This document shows, piece by piece, positions 52,959 through 63,500 of a stretch of DNA of 64,000 bases; position 1 is the stretch's first letter, and every line of letters starts with the position of its first letter. The stretch is from Narthecium ossifragum (taxonomy: Eukaryota > Streptophyta > Magnoliopsida > Dioscoreales > Nartheciaceae): NCBI GenBank assembly GCA_963920575.1, contig OY986966.1, positions 3,802,130 through 3,866,129 of the forward strand, written 5' to 3'. The notes beneath the pieces were generated by a model. That model ran no database searches, was not told where the DNA came from, and was given only the letters and a program-made list of their open reading frames with translations. The position numbers and the translations under genes are program-made.

Positions 52959-54748
52959 CTCTGTTTCTTTTTGGGGGAAATGGCCTCAGCCGAACCATCC
53001 CCTCCAAGGTAGTAACCGTCCTCCCATAGCTCCCCTTCTTCATGGCCTTCATCTCCTCCATCAGACAGAGTTTCAGCACACCACAGGGGGTCAAATACAG
53101 GGGTTTCAGAGCTCAGCACCGCAATCATACGTTCCACAGTCTGTGCATGCATGTCGTGTAGCTGTGACCCATGCAAAGGAGAGAGCCTTGGAGGTAAATG
53201 GCCTCCAGGAGTGATTCGAACTGGGCTCCAAAGCTCAGATCTGCCACGTCTGGAATTAGACTCTAAGGAGCTCAAGGAGGAGGCCCTACGGATACAAGGC
53301 CCAGCTCTTGAGTCACCTCTAAAAAGCCCACCCCGCGGTCCAGTGTTAGAGCCCAACCCACAATTAAGTGGGTTACCTCGTTTCCCAGCGAAAATCGGGG
53401 ACAGCTGTCCAACTGCCTTCCTACTTGAGGCTACATTAATGGGGAACACCCTGCCATCTTCACCCACAGGCCCCTTGCCCTTATCACCAATAGGGCAAGC
53501 GGCAGCCTTGGGTCTCCATCGCTGTCCACCCGGCCGTTGCTGCAGACTCCTGCCTCGATCTGACCCCTTCCGGCGTCCTTGCGGGTAGCGTGGCCGACTC
53601 CCATTAGATCTCGCCAAGGAACGAGCACGCGTCCCAACGCCAAGCTGGCCACCTCGGGTTCCACGCCTACCCTTGCGGACGGTCTGCCAGGGCGCTACTA
53701 CCTCAGGCGTCATTGCCGGCGACGGATCCTCAGCGGCCGTCGGTGCTGGGGTTGTATTTGCAGTCTGAACAGGTACTACATTAGCCCCTTCTATGTGAGA
53801 TTCAAACTCACCCTTACCCTTCCGGTCTTTAACGCCGCTGCCAACGGCCTCCGCCCTAGTAGCCTTCGAGCCCGCGGCAGTGGAGTTCACCGGAGTACAC
53901 TTATGATAGGGGCAGGACCCAACCCCATGGCCGATATGATCACACCCTGGGCATATGATGACCTTTTCATAGCATAATGGCACACTCCTAGGACCGGCCC
54001 TACTGAAAACATTCAGGGCAACTCTGGTCGGCTGATTGAGATCCACCTCCACGCATACTCTGGCGAATCTTCCACGAGTGGCATCCCGGGTGTTGAGGTC
54101 AATCTTCATGGGGATACCCACCTTAGTTATCACAGAGGTGACCAACTCCTCATCCATACACTCGATCGGGAGATCGGACATCCGAACCCACACCTCCGCC
54201 CGATTGAAGTCCGAGCTCGTTGGGCAGAAATTCTCTCTCCATGGAATAAGGGAGAGGACCAGGCCGTTCACGTACCAAGGTCTTCTAGCCAGGACGAAAT
54301 CCCGATCAGCCTCGTTGAAGAATCTGAACACAAAGACCCCTCTGGCCATGTCCACGACCTGGACCTTCCTCTCAGCTCCCCACATCCTCGGAAGCCTAAG
54401 CTTGAGGGTATCCAATGAGACTCTACCACCCATAAATTTGCCGAACAGCGAGAACTTCCACTTTTGACAGCATCTATTCATAAGTTCATCACTTAGCACG
54501 ATCACATCAGGGTCGGAGAACGTTTCTGGCGAGGGCGTGGCCAGCGAAACAGGAGCCGAGCCATGTCTCCTTGGAGCCACAACCTCAGCATAGGATTTCC
54601 CATGGCCAGTCTCTCCATCCATCCTAACATCCTCCTTGATCACACCATTTCCACCCAAGGCTTCCGCGTAAGATTTATGCAAGAACCCTGGCGGAGGACC
54701 ATCAGAGGATGATCCAGAATCCACCTCCATCCCGCCGCCGGGGGCCAC
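52904..54748 (-). CDS. LINE-B ORF1, DUF4283 and zinc-knuckle protein
   Basis: 614 residues, uninterrupted. The family is the plant L1 ORF1 protein, a nucleic-acid-binding component of the LINE ribonucleoprotein. A DUF4283 domain lies at about 86-235 (SDELMNRCCQKWKFSLFGKF, DFVLARRPWYVNG, EVWVRMSDLPIE) and a zinc knuckle CPGCDHIGHGVGSC at 266-279. The C-terminal half is basic and low in complexity. The word KSYAE occurs twice near the N-terminus (about 25 and 51). It has stayed open although ORF2 is badly decayed. Confidence 0.88.
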   Translation of the reverse strand: MAPGGGMEVDSGSSSDGPPPGFLHKSYAEALGGNGVIKEDVRMDGETGHGKSYAEVVAPRRHGSAPVSLATPSPETFSDPDVIVLSDELMNRCCQKWKFSLFGKFMGGRVSLDTLKLRLPRMWGAERKVQVVDMARGVFVFRFFNEADRDFVLARRPWYVNGLVLSLIPWRENFCPTSSDFNRAEVWVRMSDLPIECMDEELVTSVITKVGIPMKIDLNTRDATRGRFARVCVEVDLNQPTRVALNVFSRAGPRSVPLCYEKVIICPGCDHIGHGVGSCPYHKCTPVNSTAAGSKATRAEAVGSGVKDRKGKGEFESHIEGANVVPVQTANTTPAPTAAEDPSPAMTPEVVAPWQTVRKGRRGTRGGQLGVGTRARSLARSNGSRPRYPQGRRKGSDRGRSLQQRPGGQRWRPKAAACPIGDKGKGPVGEDGRVFPINVASSRKAVGQLSPIFAGKRGNPLNCGLGSNTGPRGGLFRGDSRAGPCIRRASSLSSLESNSRRGRSELWSPVRITPGGHLPPRLSPLHGSQLHDMHAQTVERMIAVLSSETPVFDPLWCAETLSDGGDEGHEEGELWEDGYYLGGDGSAEAISPKKKQRCHRSPVEQLAPNRQVSL

Positions 54749-54995
54749 CGGCGGCGAGTCTTCAGTTCCTCTGCTCCCCTCTCTCTTCAGTTCCTCTGCT
54801 CCCCTCTCTCTCGGGTCTCTGCAGTTCCTATGCGTGAGCGAACTCCTAAAGCTAGGCGTTGTAGGCTAGCAGCAGTTTCAGATTTTTGCTGGTCCTCTGG
54901 GGATGGTGTTGTGCCTCCTCCTCCAGAGTGGTTCTGTAGTTTTAGTGCTGGTCACCTTAGCCTTTTGGGCTCAATTAATAATAATAATAATAAAT

Positions 54996-55611
54996 CGGTC
55001 TCTACATCACACCGTCTTATTCTCTTCATGCAAAACAATCCAACTTTCTCGTATTGCTGGTGCAACATCTGTTTCCTTGACACAAGAAGAAGAATATTAG
55101 TGGCACATATCTCTATTTTTTTTTTTTGCATTGGATGCGGCTGCATAACCGACTCGTCATAGGAAAATGCATAGAATTACACGGTCGATTCAAACTAGTA
55201 CTGCTTCCAAATGCAACTGGTTGGAATATTCACACTCTACATACAATAAAAGGAACACATATGATCTCACAACACTTGAATCCTCCTTTTCAATAAATCC
55301 CAACACAGTGCACAAATTAAGCACATATAAATATAATGATGCAAACAAAGAATATATAGATAGAGCACAAAGTACACAAAGCACATATATAATGACACAC
55401 CTAAGTCTAACGTGATAAGTCCCGCCAGTTCACCTTTGGGTGACTTTGGTCTGGAGTCGGATCCTCAGTAGTTTGGAAAGCCTGCTGGCCTAATTTTTAA
55501 AGTTAAAAAAAGAAAAAGAACGAAGAGACACGAACTCACAAAGAATATATATATAGATAGGTGTTTTAAACTTACGATTGGGCCTCTCAATGGAGAATTT
55601 AGAATTTTTCT
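54996..55611. other. Intergenic, downstream of the laccase gene
   Basis: AT-rich. No gene or complete repeat recognised. It probably includes the laccase 3' untranslated region just below 55612. Confidence 0.5.
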
Positions 55612-57961
55612 TCAGCAAAGTGGAAGGTCAGCAGGAGGGGGCTCTAGTGACTGCAACTCACCAACTCCATTCTCCACCAGGAACGCCATTGCCAGGCCCC
55701 AAGTAATATGAACATCGAGATGGCAATGCAAGAACCAAACTCCCGGGTTGTCGGCGACGAACCGGATAACCGCCCAGCCGTTCACCGGCACGGCCACCGT
55801 GTTCCTCAGCGGCGGATCCACCAGATTAAACTTAGGTGTGTCTTTCTCAGGATCAAAGTTCCCAAACCCCTCGGCGAGTACATAGAAATCATAGCCATGC
55901 AGATGCATGGGGTGGTTCTCGGCGGCGAATATATTGGTGTCTTGAAACACCAGCTCTACTACTGTGCCATACTTGAGCTTGTACACTTTGGTCCCCCGCA
56001 CCGGCTGCCACAGGCTCCGGCTGATGTTGGCCGCCGTGTAGTCGAACACCACCGGAGGGGTCGCCGGGAAGTCGGTGGTGAACACGCCGGGCACGCCGAA
56101 TTGGTAGGCCTGCAGTATGGAGAGCTTCTTCGGCAGCACGAATGACACGTTGTTCATGCTGGCGCCGAACCGGGTGTTGTTTGGGCCGCCGCATGTCTTG
56201 TGAGGTGGGCAGTTGAAGAGGCCTATCCCTACTGTGAAGAAGAGGTGCTCGTCCACTGGGCCGGGAAGCTTCACCGGCGATGAGCTTTTAATGCCGGCGG
56301 AGAAGGTGGTGGCGGTGGGGGTGTCGTTGTAGGCCGGTAGGATCGGGAGGATGGGCTTTGGGCTAGAGCCCTGTGGGGCTGAGCAGCCACTGAACTGGTA
56401 GTCGAGGATGGCGGTGGTGGTGGTGTTGTCGAATGGCACGCCCTGAGCGCTGGAGTAGGCTCGGGCGGCGATGTAGTACCGGCCCGGCGGCTGGTTCATG
56501 TTGACGAGGACGTCGGTGGTCTGGCCAGGGGCCAACATGAGGACGGAGGTGGTGTACGGCTTGGTGTAGGATGCGTCGGCCGAGACCACGGTCATGGTGT
56601 GGCCGGCGATGGCGACGAAGAGCTCGTTATTGAGTGCAGCATTGATAAAACGGAGGAGATTGGTCTCGCCCGCGGCCACCGGAATAACACTTGTACCTGA
56701 TCATGATGTATCTTATCTTAGCTCAAAATCCATATGAAAAGATGGAATTATATATAGGAATATTAGAGTGCAAACCTTTGCTGGAACAATTGTAGAGATC
56801 GCCGGGCTGGCCGTTGATGGTGAAGGCGTCAGAGATGTTCGGAGCAGCTCCGGTCCTGTTCGCCATTTTCACGACACGGAGAGGATTTGCAGTCCACCAC
56901 TCCCCTGTTCATCAAATCACCATCCATCAGCTCTGATCCGATCCTTGCATATAGCCATTATAGATTGTACGTATGTATGATAAACTTATATGATCTATGA
57001 GTTATTTTTCGTTGTTTATTATGCTCGATCTGCAAAAAGTTTTAGGGAAAGTGACACCTATGCATCTCTCATCCTATGCAACATGCATAGTTGTTGAAAA
57101 GCTAGCTATAGCTCGTCCAAATTTGTTGGAAAGGAATCTAATTTAGACCAATAGATTCCTTAGTACGTATCTAAGAACAGAGGATCGATGTGTATTAGAA
57201 GAAATTAGGTACGTACCGAGAAGGATAGGGGCTTCTCTTTTGGGCTTGGGGAAGGGATACGTCGTCCCCTCCTTAGGATAGATGATGATAGCTCCATACA
57301 CGGTGGCTCTCATCCAAGAGTTGTGGGCATGCCACCATAGTGTCCCTTCTTGGCCGGAGATCGTGAACCGGTACGTGTAGCTCCCGCCGGGCCTGATCGG
57401 ACACTGCGTCACAAACTCCGGCCCGTCCGCCCATGCCGTCCTCAGCTGCCGCACTCCGTGCCTAACAACAGCATGGATCCAAAGCCAAAAACACATGAAT
57501 ACCTCTTTGCAATCATAATTCCTCATATATATATATATATATATGATCCAACATCTACGTGCATGCATGCATGGATTGGATTATGTGAAAATATACACCA
57601 GTGGATGGTAACGTTGTATTTGGCTCGATTCACCACGTTGATCACCAAGGAATCGCCATTCTTGACCTCCAGAGTTGGCCCCGGAATTTGGCCATTGACA
57701 GTGATGATGTTGTGAGTCCTGCACAGCCTCTTCACTGGCGTTGCTTGCACCTTTAAAATCCAATCCAAGTTTTAAAGCATGGAATTTACCAACAATTCTA
57801 AAAGCCCAAAACCATGAAAATAAGATAAATGAAAAAATCACTAGACTTACAACAAAGTCATGGTAGTGAACTTCTGCATAAGTGTCAGCGAAGAGAAGGA
57901 AGACCAGTAGACCACAAGAGAGCCAACTAAGCATCATACCTCCTCTTGCAATGGCCTTCAT
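55612..57961 (-). CDS. Laccase (secreted multicopper oxidase)
   Basis: Five exons, 57961-57851, 57750-57599, 57461-57217, 56904-56776 and 56696-55612, join in phase to 573 residues, the usual plant laccase size. A cleavable signal peptide (hydrophobic [19 protein letters not shown]) precedes the mature start EVHYHDFV. All copper-site blocks are visible: HWHG (the Trp codon is split by intron 2; His87/His89), WWHAHNSW (His132/His134), [13 protein letters not shown], and [12 protein letters not shown] with the type-1 Cys and His. The protein ends in a Cys, as most plant laccases do. It oxidises monolignols or other phenolics in the cell wall with reduction of O2 to water. The last exon fuses what are often several exons. 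The paralogue number cannot be assigned by eye. A likely miR397 site lies in exon 5. Confidence 0.96.
56627..56647 (-). promoter_or_regulatory. Probable miR397 target site in laccase mRNA
   Basis: The plus strand here, ttattgagtgcagcattgat followed by a, differs from mature miR397 (as remembered) at three of 21 positions: position 2, a C:A mismatch, and positions 15 and 21, both G:U pairs. Pairing at the cleavage positions 10-11 is complete. The site encodes FINAALNN, the region where miR397 sites lie in plant laccases. The mismatch at position 2 may weaken it. Confidence 0.7.
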
Positions 57962-58009
57962 CTCCTAACTAATAAAACCTGTTCTGTTTTTTGAAGCTAT
58001 GAGAGGTCC

Positions 58010-58018
58010 TTTATATAC
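58010..58018 (-). promoter_or_regulatory. TATA box of the laccase gene
   Basis: The minus strand reads TATATAAAGG about 50 bp upstream of the ATG at 57961, giving a short leader with a start near 57985. Confidence 0.65.
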
Positions 58019-60597
58019 ATAAAACAGAGCTAAGGAGGTTAGATTAGGTTTGAATTCATGGAGAAAGTAGTGAGCTTCTTTTCATTTTTAAATTGGTGTG
58101 GTCAACTTGTAATAAGGCCTATGTTCAACCTTGAGGGAGTTGTTGCACCCACCAGCCTATCACAAAAGGGTCTGCAATATTTTTAGCCATGCTAGTTTCA
58201 AAAGTCCCTCTAGTGGATCTAGAAGTACTTAGTAAAAACACATCTATCACTGTACATTTCAATCTAATTCATCCTTGGAAAGCTCTAAGTTTTCTAGCTT
58301 TATGACTCCATATGAAAGACTTGAATGCTTGCCTTCTTTAGATAATGTCAGTATCTACTGATCAGAGTCCCTTTACATAAATATATACTGACTTTGACAC
58401 GTCTAAATATGGATCTTTTTCCAAGAACTTCTTAGAAGAAGACCATCTTGCTGAGTTTGGTAGAGTTGTTAAGGACTTAAGGGGGGAGGTGCGTTATTTT
58501 TCCAGAGGTGCAGTAAGTTGTTGACACTGATCATGAAATGATCATAGAAAGATTAAAGCTCCACATGGAGGGTTTTCATTAGTATATCTAAGGCTAAAAT
58601 CTTCTGATAAGAAAAACCAAGGACGTGATCTTTTACGTGAGAAGATTAACCATCTTTCCAACTCTCATTGAACTTTATGCTGAAAAGTTTAAGGGGGACA
58701 TATATATAGGTGTGTTAACACCTTACCCTCAAGACGTGGATGAGATGGTTGTACTTGCCTTGCTTTAGCTACTAGCTCTGCAATTAAGTACTACTGAATC
58801 CATGAATTCCTAGAAGATTAATAAGTTGATTAGTTGACTTAATATTTAGGTTAAACCAATCGAATGTTTCATTGAGCTTTCATAAGATCGTACAGTTAGT
58901 TCTGTTGGTTTGGTGTACGCTAAACCCTTTTTTGTAGCTGATTAGAGAAAAATGTTTCTAATTGGCCCCACTCTTAGTTTAACACTATTTTTGGGTTTTT
59001 GTGGCTGTGATGTATGGTTGGACGAGAAGTGATTGAGGCACATCGTGCATTGCCACTTTCAATGGTCTAGATTCACTCACATTTATTGGTCCCGATCACG
59101 TGAGCCAATGATACATGGCCACCTAAGTCATGTGCAATGTACATGACTGAAAAATCATGTACACAAATTTTTTTTCTTTTAGAAAAATAAAAAGGTTAAA
59201 TAAGTCATAACTAAAAATTATGCTACCAGTTTGCGAAGTCTCTGGAAAAATGAGTGAAGTAGTTTTTTTTTTTTTTTTGTTGAGTTGATAAAATGAGTGA
59301 AGTAGTTGGAAATCCATTACAAACAAGCAGCATTAAGCTCTCTATTTTTTAATTTCTGCACCAAAAACTGGGGGGAAAAAAAACTTGTGACACGTAACTT
59401 TCTATGGCTTCTCTTCCTCTGAAATATAGAGGGTGAAGAACTAAAGCATATATTCCATCCATGAGAACTGAAGACAACGTAGTGTTATAGAGGGTGATAT
59501 TCTTGCAGCAACATCCTGTTTCCTCTCGTTCTCGGCTTCTTATCAAACACAAAAAAATAAAAATAAAAATAAAAAATCTTCCTCTTGAAATGAAATCTTA
59601 ACAAATGACAAGAAGAAAGAAAAGATAATAGAAGCAAGCTGCATTAACCAAGTGACATAAATAAGAAGCGAATTTCCTTAAACCACAAATATGAGATTGA
59701 TGGCATTATCAGTAAAAGGCACAGCAACTAGCTAACATGCCATGACGAAGTAGTAAACCGTAACGATCAAGGTTAAAATAAAAAGCTTTTGCCGTTTCTT
59801 TGGCTCATAAATTTTGGGAAAAAGAAATAAAGAAAATTTTGGACATGCAAAAGGAACAGCTATTGGAAATCATACACACATAACAACCTAGAAAGTCCCG
59901 TTATAGCGATCAGTGTTTTAAACTTCACAGCCACAAATGACTTTCTTGACACATACAGAGGATCAAGGAAGGGGAACACACTTGAAGGTATCCAATTGCT
60001 GATCGACTGACCACACAATAACTGTAAACATTCACAATGCTGGTCAATCTAGATACATGAAGAAGACCAAACTTTTAATGAATCCTTTGACGACTGTATA
60101 TATGCCAATAGTTAATATGACTTAACAGGCAATCGTAAAATGATTATAAAAAAAAACTTCACAAGTTAGCAAACCAATAAAGAGTACTGTCAGAGTATAG
60201 CTGCTAAGGATCATAAATCTCTGGAAACATCAGCAGGTATGAAAGAATAGCGTTCAATTGATATTTATGTTTGTGTTACATGATGCAAAGCAATTGACTT
60301 GAGGTCAAAAAACAAAGGCCAAGAAATCAAAGACACCGGAGTAGAGTACACGATACAATGCCACTGGCCAAGGCAGATAGCCTGTTTCTTTTCCAAAACA
60401 AAACTCAAAAAAAATTTGATCTTGTTGGTGTAAACACTTCCTCTTGTACAAACTGGAAGGCAAATCTCTCGAGAAGCGAGGGATACAAGCACAAAATCTG
60501 ACTCCGCATTTATGGATACAAGGTGAGGTCAATGCCTATGTCAAATGTAAAGCAAGGCACATAAATCAGCCTTGTGAGTCTGCAGGTATTCCTTGTT
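58019..60597. other. Intergenic: laccase upstream region and NAA25 3' flank
   Basis: No gene recognised. The left part is the laccase 5' flank. The right part should include the NAA25 3' untranslated region just below 60598. A very small retrotransposition scar at 59247-59307 is listed separately. Confidence 0.55.
59247..59307 (-). mobile_element. 25-bp LINE/SINE tail insertion with 18-bp target duplication
   Basis: The word aaaatgagtgaagtagtt occurs at 59247-59264 and again at 59290-59307. Between them are only 14 T and gttgagttgat. This is the signature of target-primed reverse transcription that stopped almost at once: poly(A) tail plus 11 bases on the minus strand. The 11 bases resemble the 3' ends of the LINE-like copies at 33727 and 38492 (gagttgagc). 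Confidence 0.75.
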
Positions 60598-63500
60598 TTA
60601 GATTGACTGCCTCAATGACTCCAGTAGCTTCAACTTTGAGTCACATATGGCTTCAAACTTAGATAAGTATTTACACTGTGCACTGACGAGTTTTCTCATC
60701 ACATTAGCTGTGCTCCAGGATTGTAAAGCTCCAGAAATCCTCTCACCTAGTTCAGGGTTGCTACTAAATGCATGTTCTTCTAGTAGTTGGAATAACTGAC
60801 CAGGCCCTTCCCCATCCTCCCTTCTGTGTAGGTGAGAAAGAAGAACATCCAAACTTTGATCCTCGGGTATGTTAATTTGATCTAGTACTCGAACTCGGAC
60901 ACCTCGGATCGCATTGCTTAAGGAATCAATTGATCTTCGCACAACCTGCAACTGGGGCAAGTTCAATTGATCCGCCGTATTCCCCTTCTTTTTCTTCTTT
61001 CCAGATGGAAGCAATGATCTCAAACAGGACTGGATTACAAGGATGTGCCATGAAAAGGGTTCTGTCACCAGCTGAACTAGAATTGGAAAGTTGCTACCGG
61101 GACTCGTCAGAAATGGCTGTGCTTGTGCTATCTGCTCAGCAATGGTTCTCTGCACCAATTCGTCCACCATGTGCCATGTACCCAGACTGCATCCATCTCT
61201 GCTAAAGACTCTTTGATGAGAGCTGATGTTCAAGGCATTGAAAAAGACAGCAAAGTTGATCCAGTAGACCACATCCAATCCACAGTCCTGTCAATTGCAA
61301 TTAAGTTAGCAAGAAAATTACCATTACCTAGACCGTCAAACTCAATAATATTAAGATTACACAAATAATACAATGATACAAAGGTAGCAATTTAGTAACT
61401 TCAGTTTGAGAATATCACTCTATTGACAGAATTCTGATTGAAGACAATCAAAATGTAACATCAGAATAAATTACGACTGGGACACAATTAATTATCGGTA
61501 TGGTCCATAGAGTTGAACAAAACTAGCCAAGATTCTCCACTTTAATGGCCTGAAGAGCTCCAATGGCTTCTGTCTACTATACAGAACAAAATCAACTCAC
61601 TACATTGAAAAGAGCTCCTAAACCCCTCACAAGTAATTTTCCACCTAAATACATATAAGGATTGTATAACAGTGCATGATAAGTTCAGTGATCAGAGACA
61701 TCAATGGTTGTACCTTAAAGGACTTCCGGCCCTCCGAAAGTCCAATGATCTTTTCTACTGCATCATCGAATGAATGGCCGGTGTTCCTTGCATATCTTTC
61801 CAGAAGAGACTCAAGAGTGCTACTAGAATCAGGAATGGAACCATGAGCCTCAAGATTCTCCTTCAAGGAGGATGAAGCAGATTCGATTGAGAGATAGACC
61901 AGTTGAGGTAGAAGGGACTTCCTTTCAATGGTTTTCCTAGCAAGGACTTCTTTTTCACCAGCTTGATGGTCCTTCTGTAAAACAAAATAAAAAGACTAAT
62001 GAACTGGAAACGAAAAAGTTCAGGCGGCATGCATGAAATAGGAACACCACAACTGTTCTTTAGAGCTCAACTTCAGAATAACACTAGAGCTCACTTCCAT
62101 CTATGTCCCAATTTTGCCATGCCACACATGGTTAAGCACTTAAGCCTATCATCAATCCTTTGTAAATACACAAATGACTGCTGATAACAAGTCAGCATTC
62201 CATGTCTATATCTTTAAATTTCTCCTTCATCAGGTATCATAATTTAGCCTTCCCTTTTATTACTTTACGTGCATGGAATGGATTCTTAGACATCTGAACT
62301 AAAAATACATCATTAGTAGTGTCGTAAGTGACATGTCAAAATGAAAACTGGAAACCCGTCCAGCAAGTAACAGCTCTTAATACTACCAAGCAAAAACAAT
62401 CACATAGTGTTCACAAATCCAAAACGTCTTCCATTATATTATCAGAATGGTATTGTAACTGTACTGACACAGATGAATCTAGTCAAGGAAAAACAACAAG
62501 ACAAGGCTATCAAAAACATAAGGGATGAATAAGAAAGATCATTGAGGATGAGATACAAGTATGCCAGTAGGAAATTGCATAGTGACAACATGGCAACATT
62601 GACAATCAAATTGAAAACGTTACAACTTGATATAATAGAGCTGGTCAGAAAGATGATGATATGTTCAACAACTCATAGAAAATAGAGAAAATTTTAGGTG
62701 ACTTGTAAGTACAGCATAAATCATACCATGCTCTTATTAAGGCAGGGTAAACCTCCTTGAAAAGGTTCTGCAAATATGAGAAGAGAATGGTTAGATACCA
62801 GCACAAACATGCCCAACAAATCAGCACCAAAATACATCACTCAGACAAGATTGATGGCAATGCTGAACATTGAAAGCACAGACATGAAACCTATGATGTC
62901 TCAGTAAAAGCATCCAGGTTATTGCTTTGAGGAAGAGGCATAAATTCGCCTATGTTCGTGATCTTCAATTGGTTCATTGACAGTGGCTTACCATCCTTGA
63001 GCACTGTTAGACACCAAACCATGGAGAAAACAAGAAAAAGCCATAGCCTACTGACCTGAAAGATAATTTACATCAGATGTTGGAGACCACCAAGGACGTG
63101 CCTGAAGGTCTTCATTAGATGTTATTAGTTTGAGTTTCTCCTTGTCAGAAAGCTCAAGCAACTGAATGCCATAGCTCGAGTTTCCAAGAAAGCACTGCAG
63201 TCAACAATAAGATGTGACTAATGTATCTCACCCTTAGTCATGCAAAGAAACACATGAATCCAAAATATTTCACCTCCGCATCTTCAAGACTGTTGGCTTT
63301 CATTTTCAGCTGCAAAATGGAAGCTTCAAGCCTTACCATCAAATATTGCTGGGAGTGTTGCAGGCGCTCCTTGAACTGAACAAATTCAATTATCTGGAGG
63401 ACAAATAATTAGATAATAGTGAAATCAGAATTGCACAAAAATCTGATATTGACCTACAAAGTACTCAAATTAATAATTGCCTAAAAATAGAAAAGACAAT

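Larger units (their letters stand above)
38492..54846 (-). mobile_element. Full-length L1-type LINE (LINE-B), interrupted by an LTR element
   Basis: Two pieces, 38492-41546 and 51881-54846, add up to about 6.0 kb, the usual size of a complete plant L1. They are flanked by a perfect 17-bp target duplication, taaagctaggcgttgta, at 38475-38491 and 54847-54863. The 3' end on the minus strand finishes in a short A tail directly against the duplication. ORF1 is open. ORF2 (endonuclease, RT, zf-RVT, RNase H) is broken by at least three in-frame stops and about four frameshifts, so the copy is dead. A 23-bp unit is repeated in its 5' leader at 54762-54812. Confidence 0.93.
37881..54995 (+). mobile_element. 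Old LINE 3' remnant (LINE-A), split by a later LINE
   Basis: Pieces 37881-38474 and 54864-54995. The left piece has a degraded RNase H-like reading on the plus strand: WAIVGYGLWEMWKDMNQIIF and then VILWVDASVSLNLGDATIGA and MSAIGKALQWAYEG, as at the C-terminus of plant L1-type ORF2 proteins. The right piece continues with PPPPEWFCSFSAG and ends in an (AAT)n tail at about 54975-54994. Left end and target duplication not identified. It was the landing site of the full-length minus-strand LINE. Confidence 0.65.

Noticed and set aside
53151..53588. Plus-strand ORFs opposite LINE ORF1
   Set aside because: Shadow frames of the 614-residue ORF1, which has DUF4283 and a zinc knuckle.
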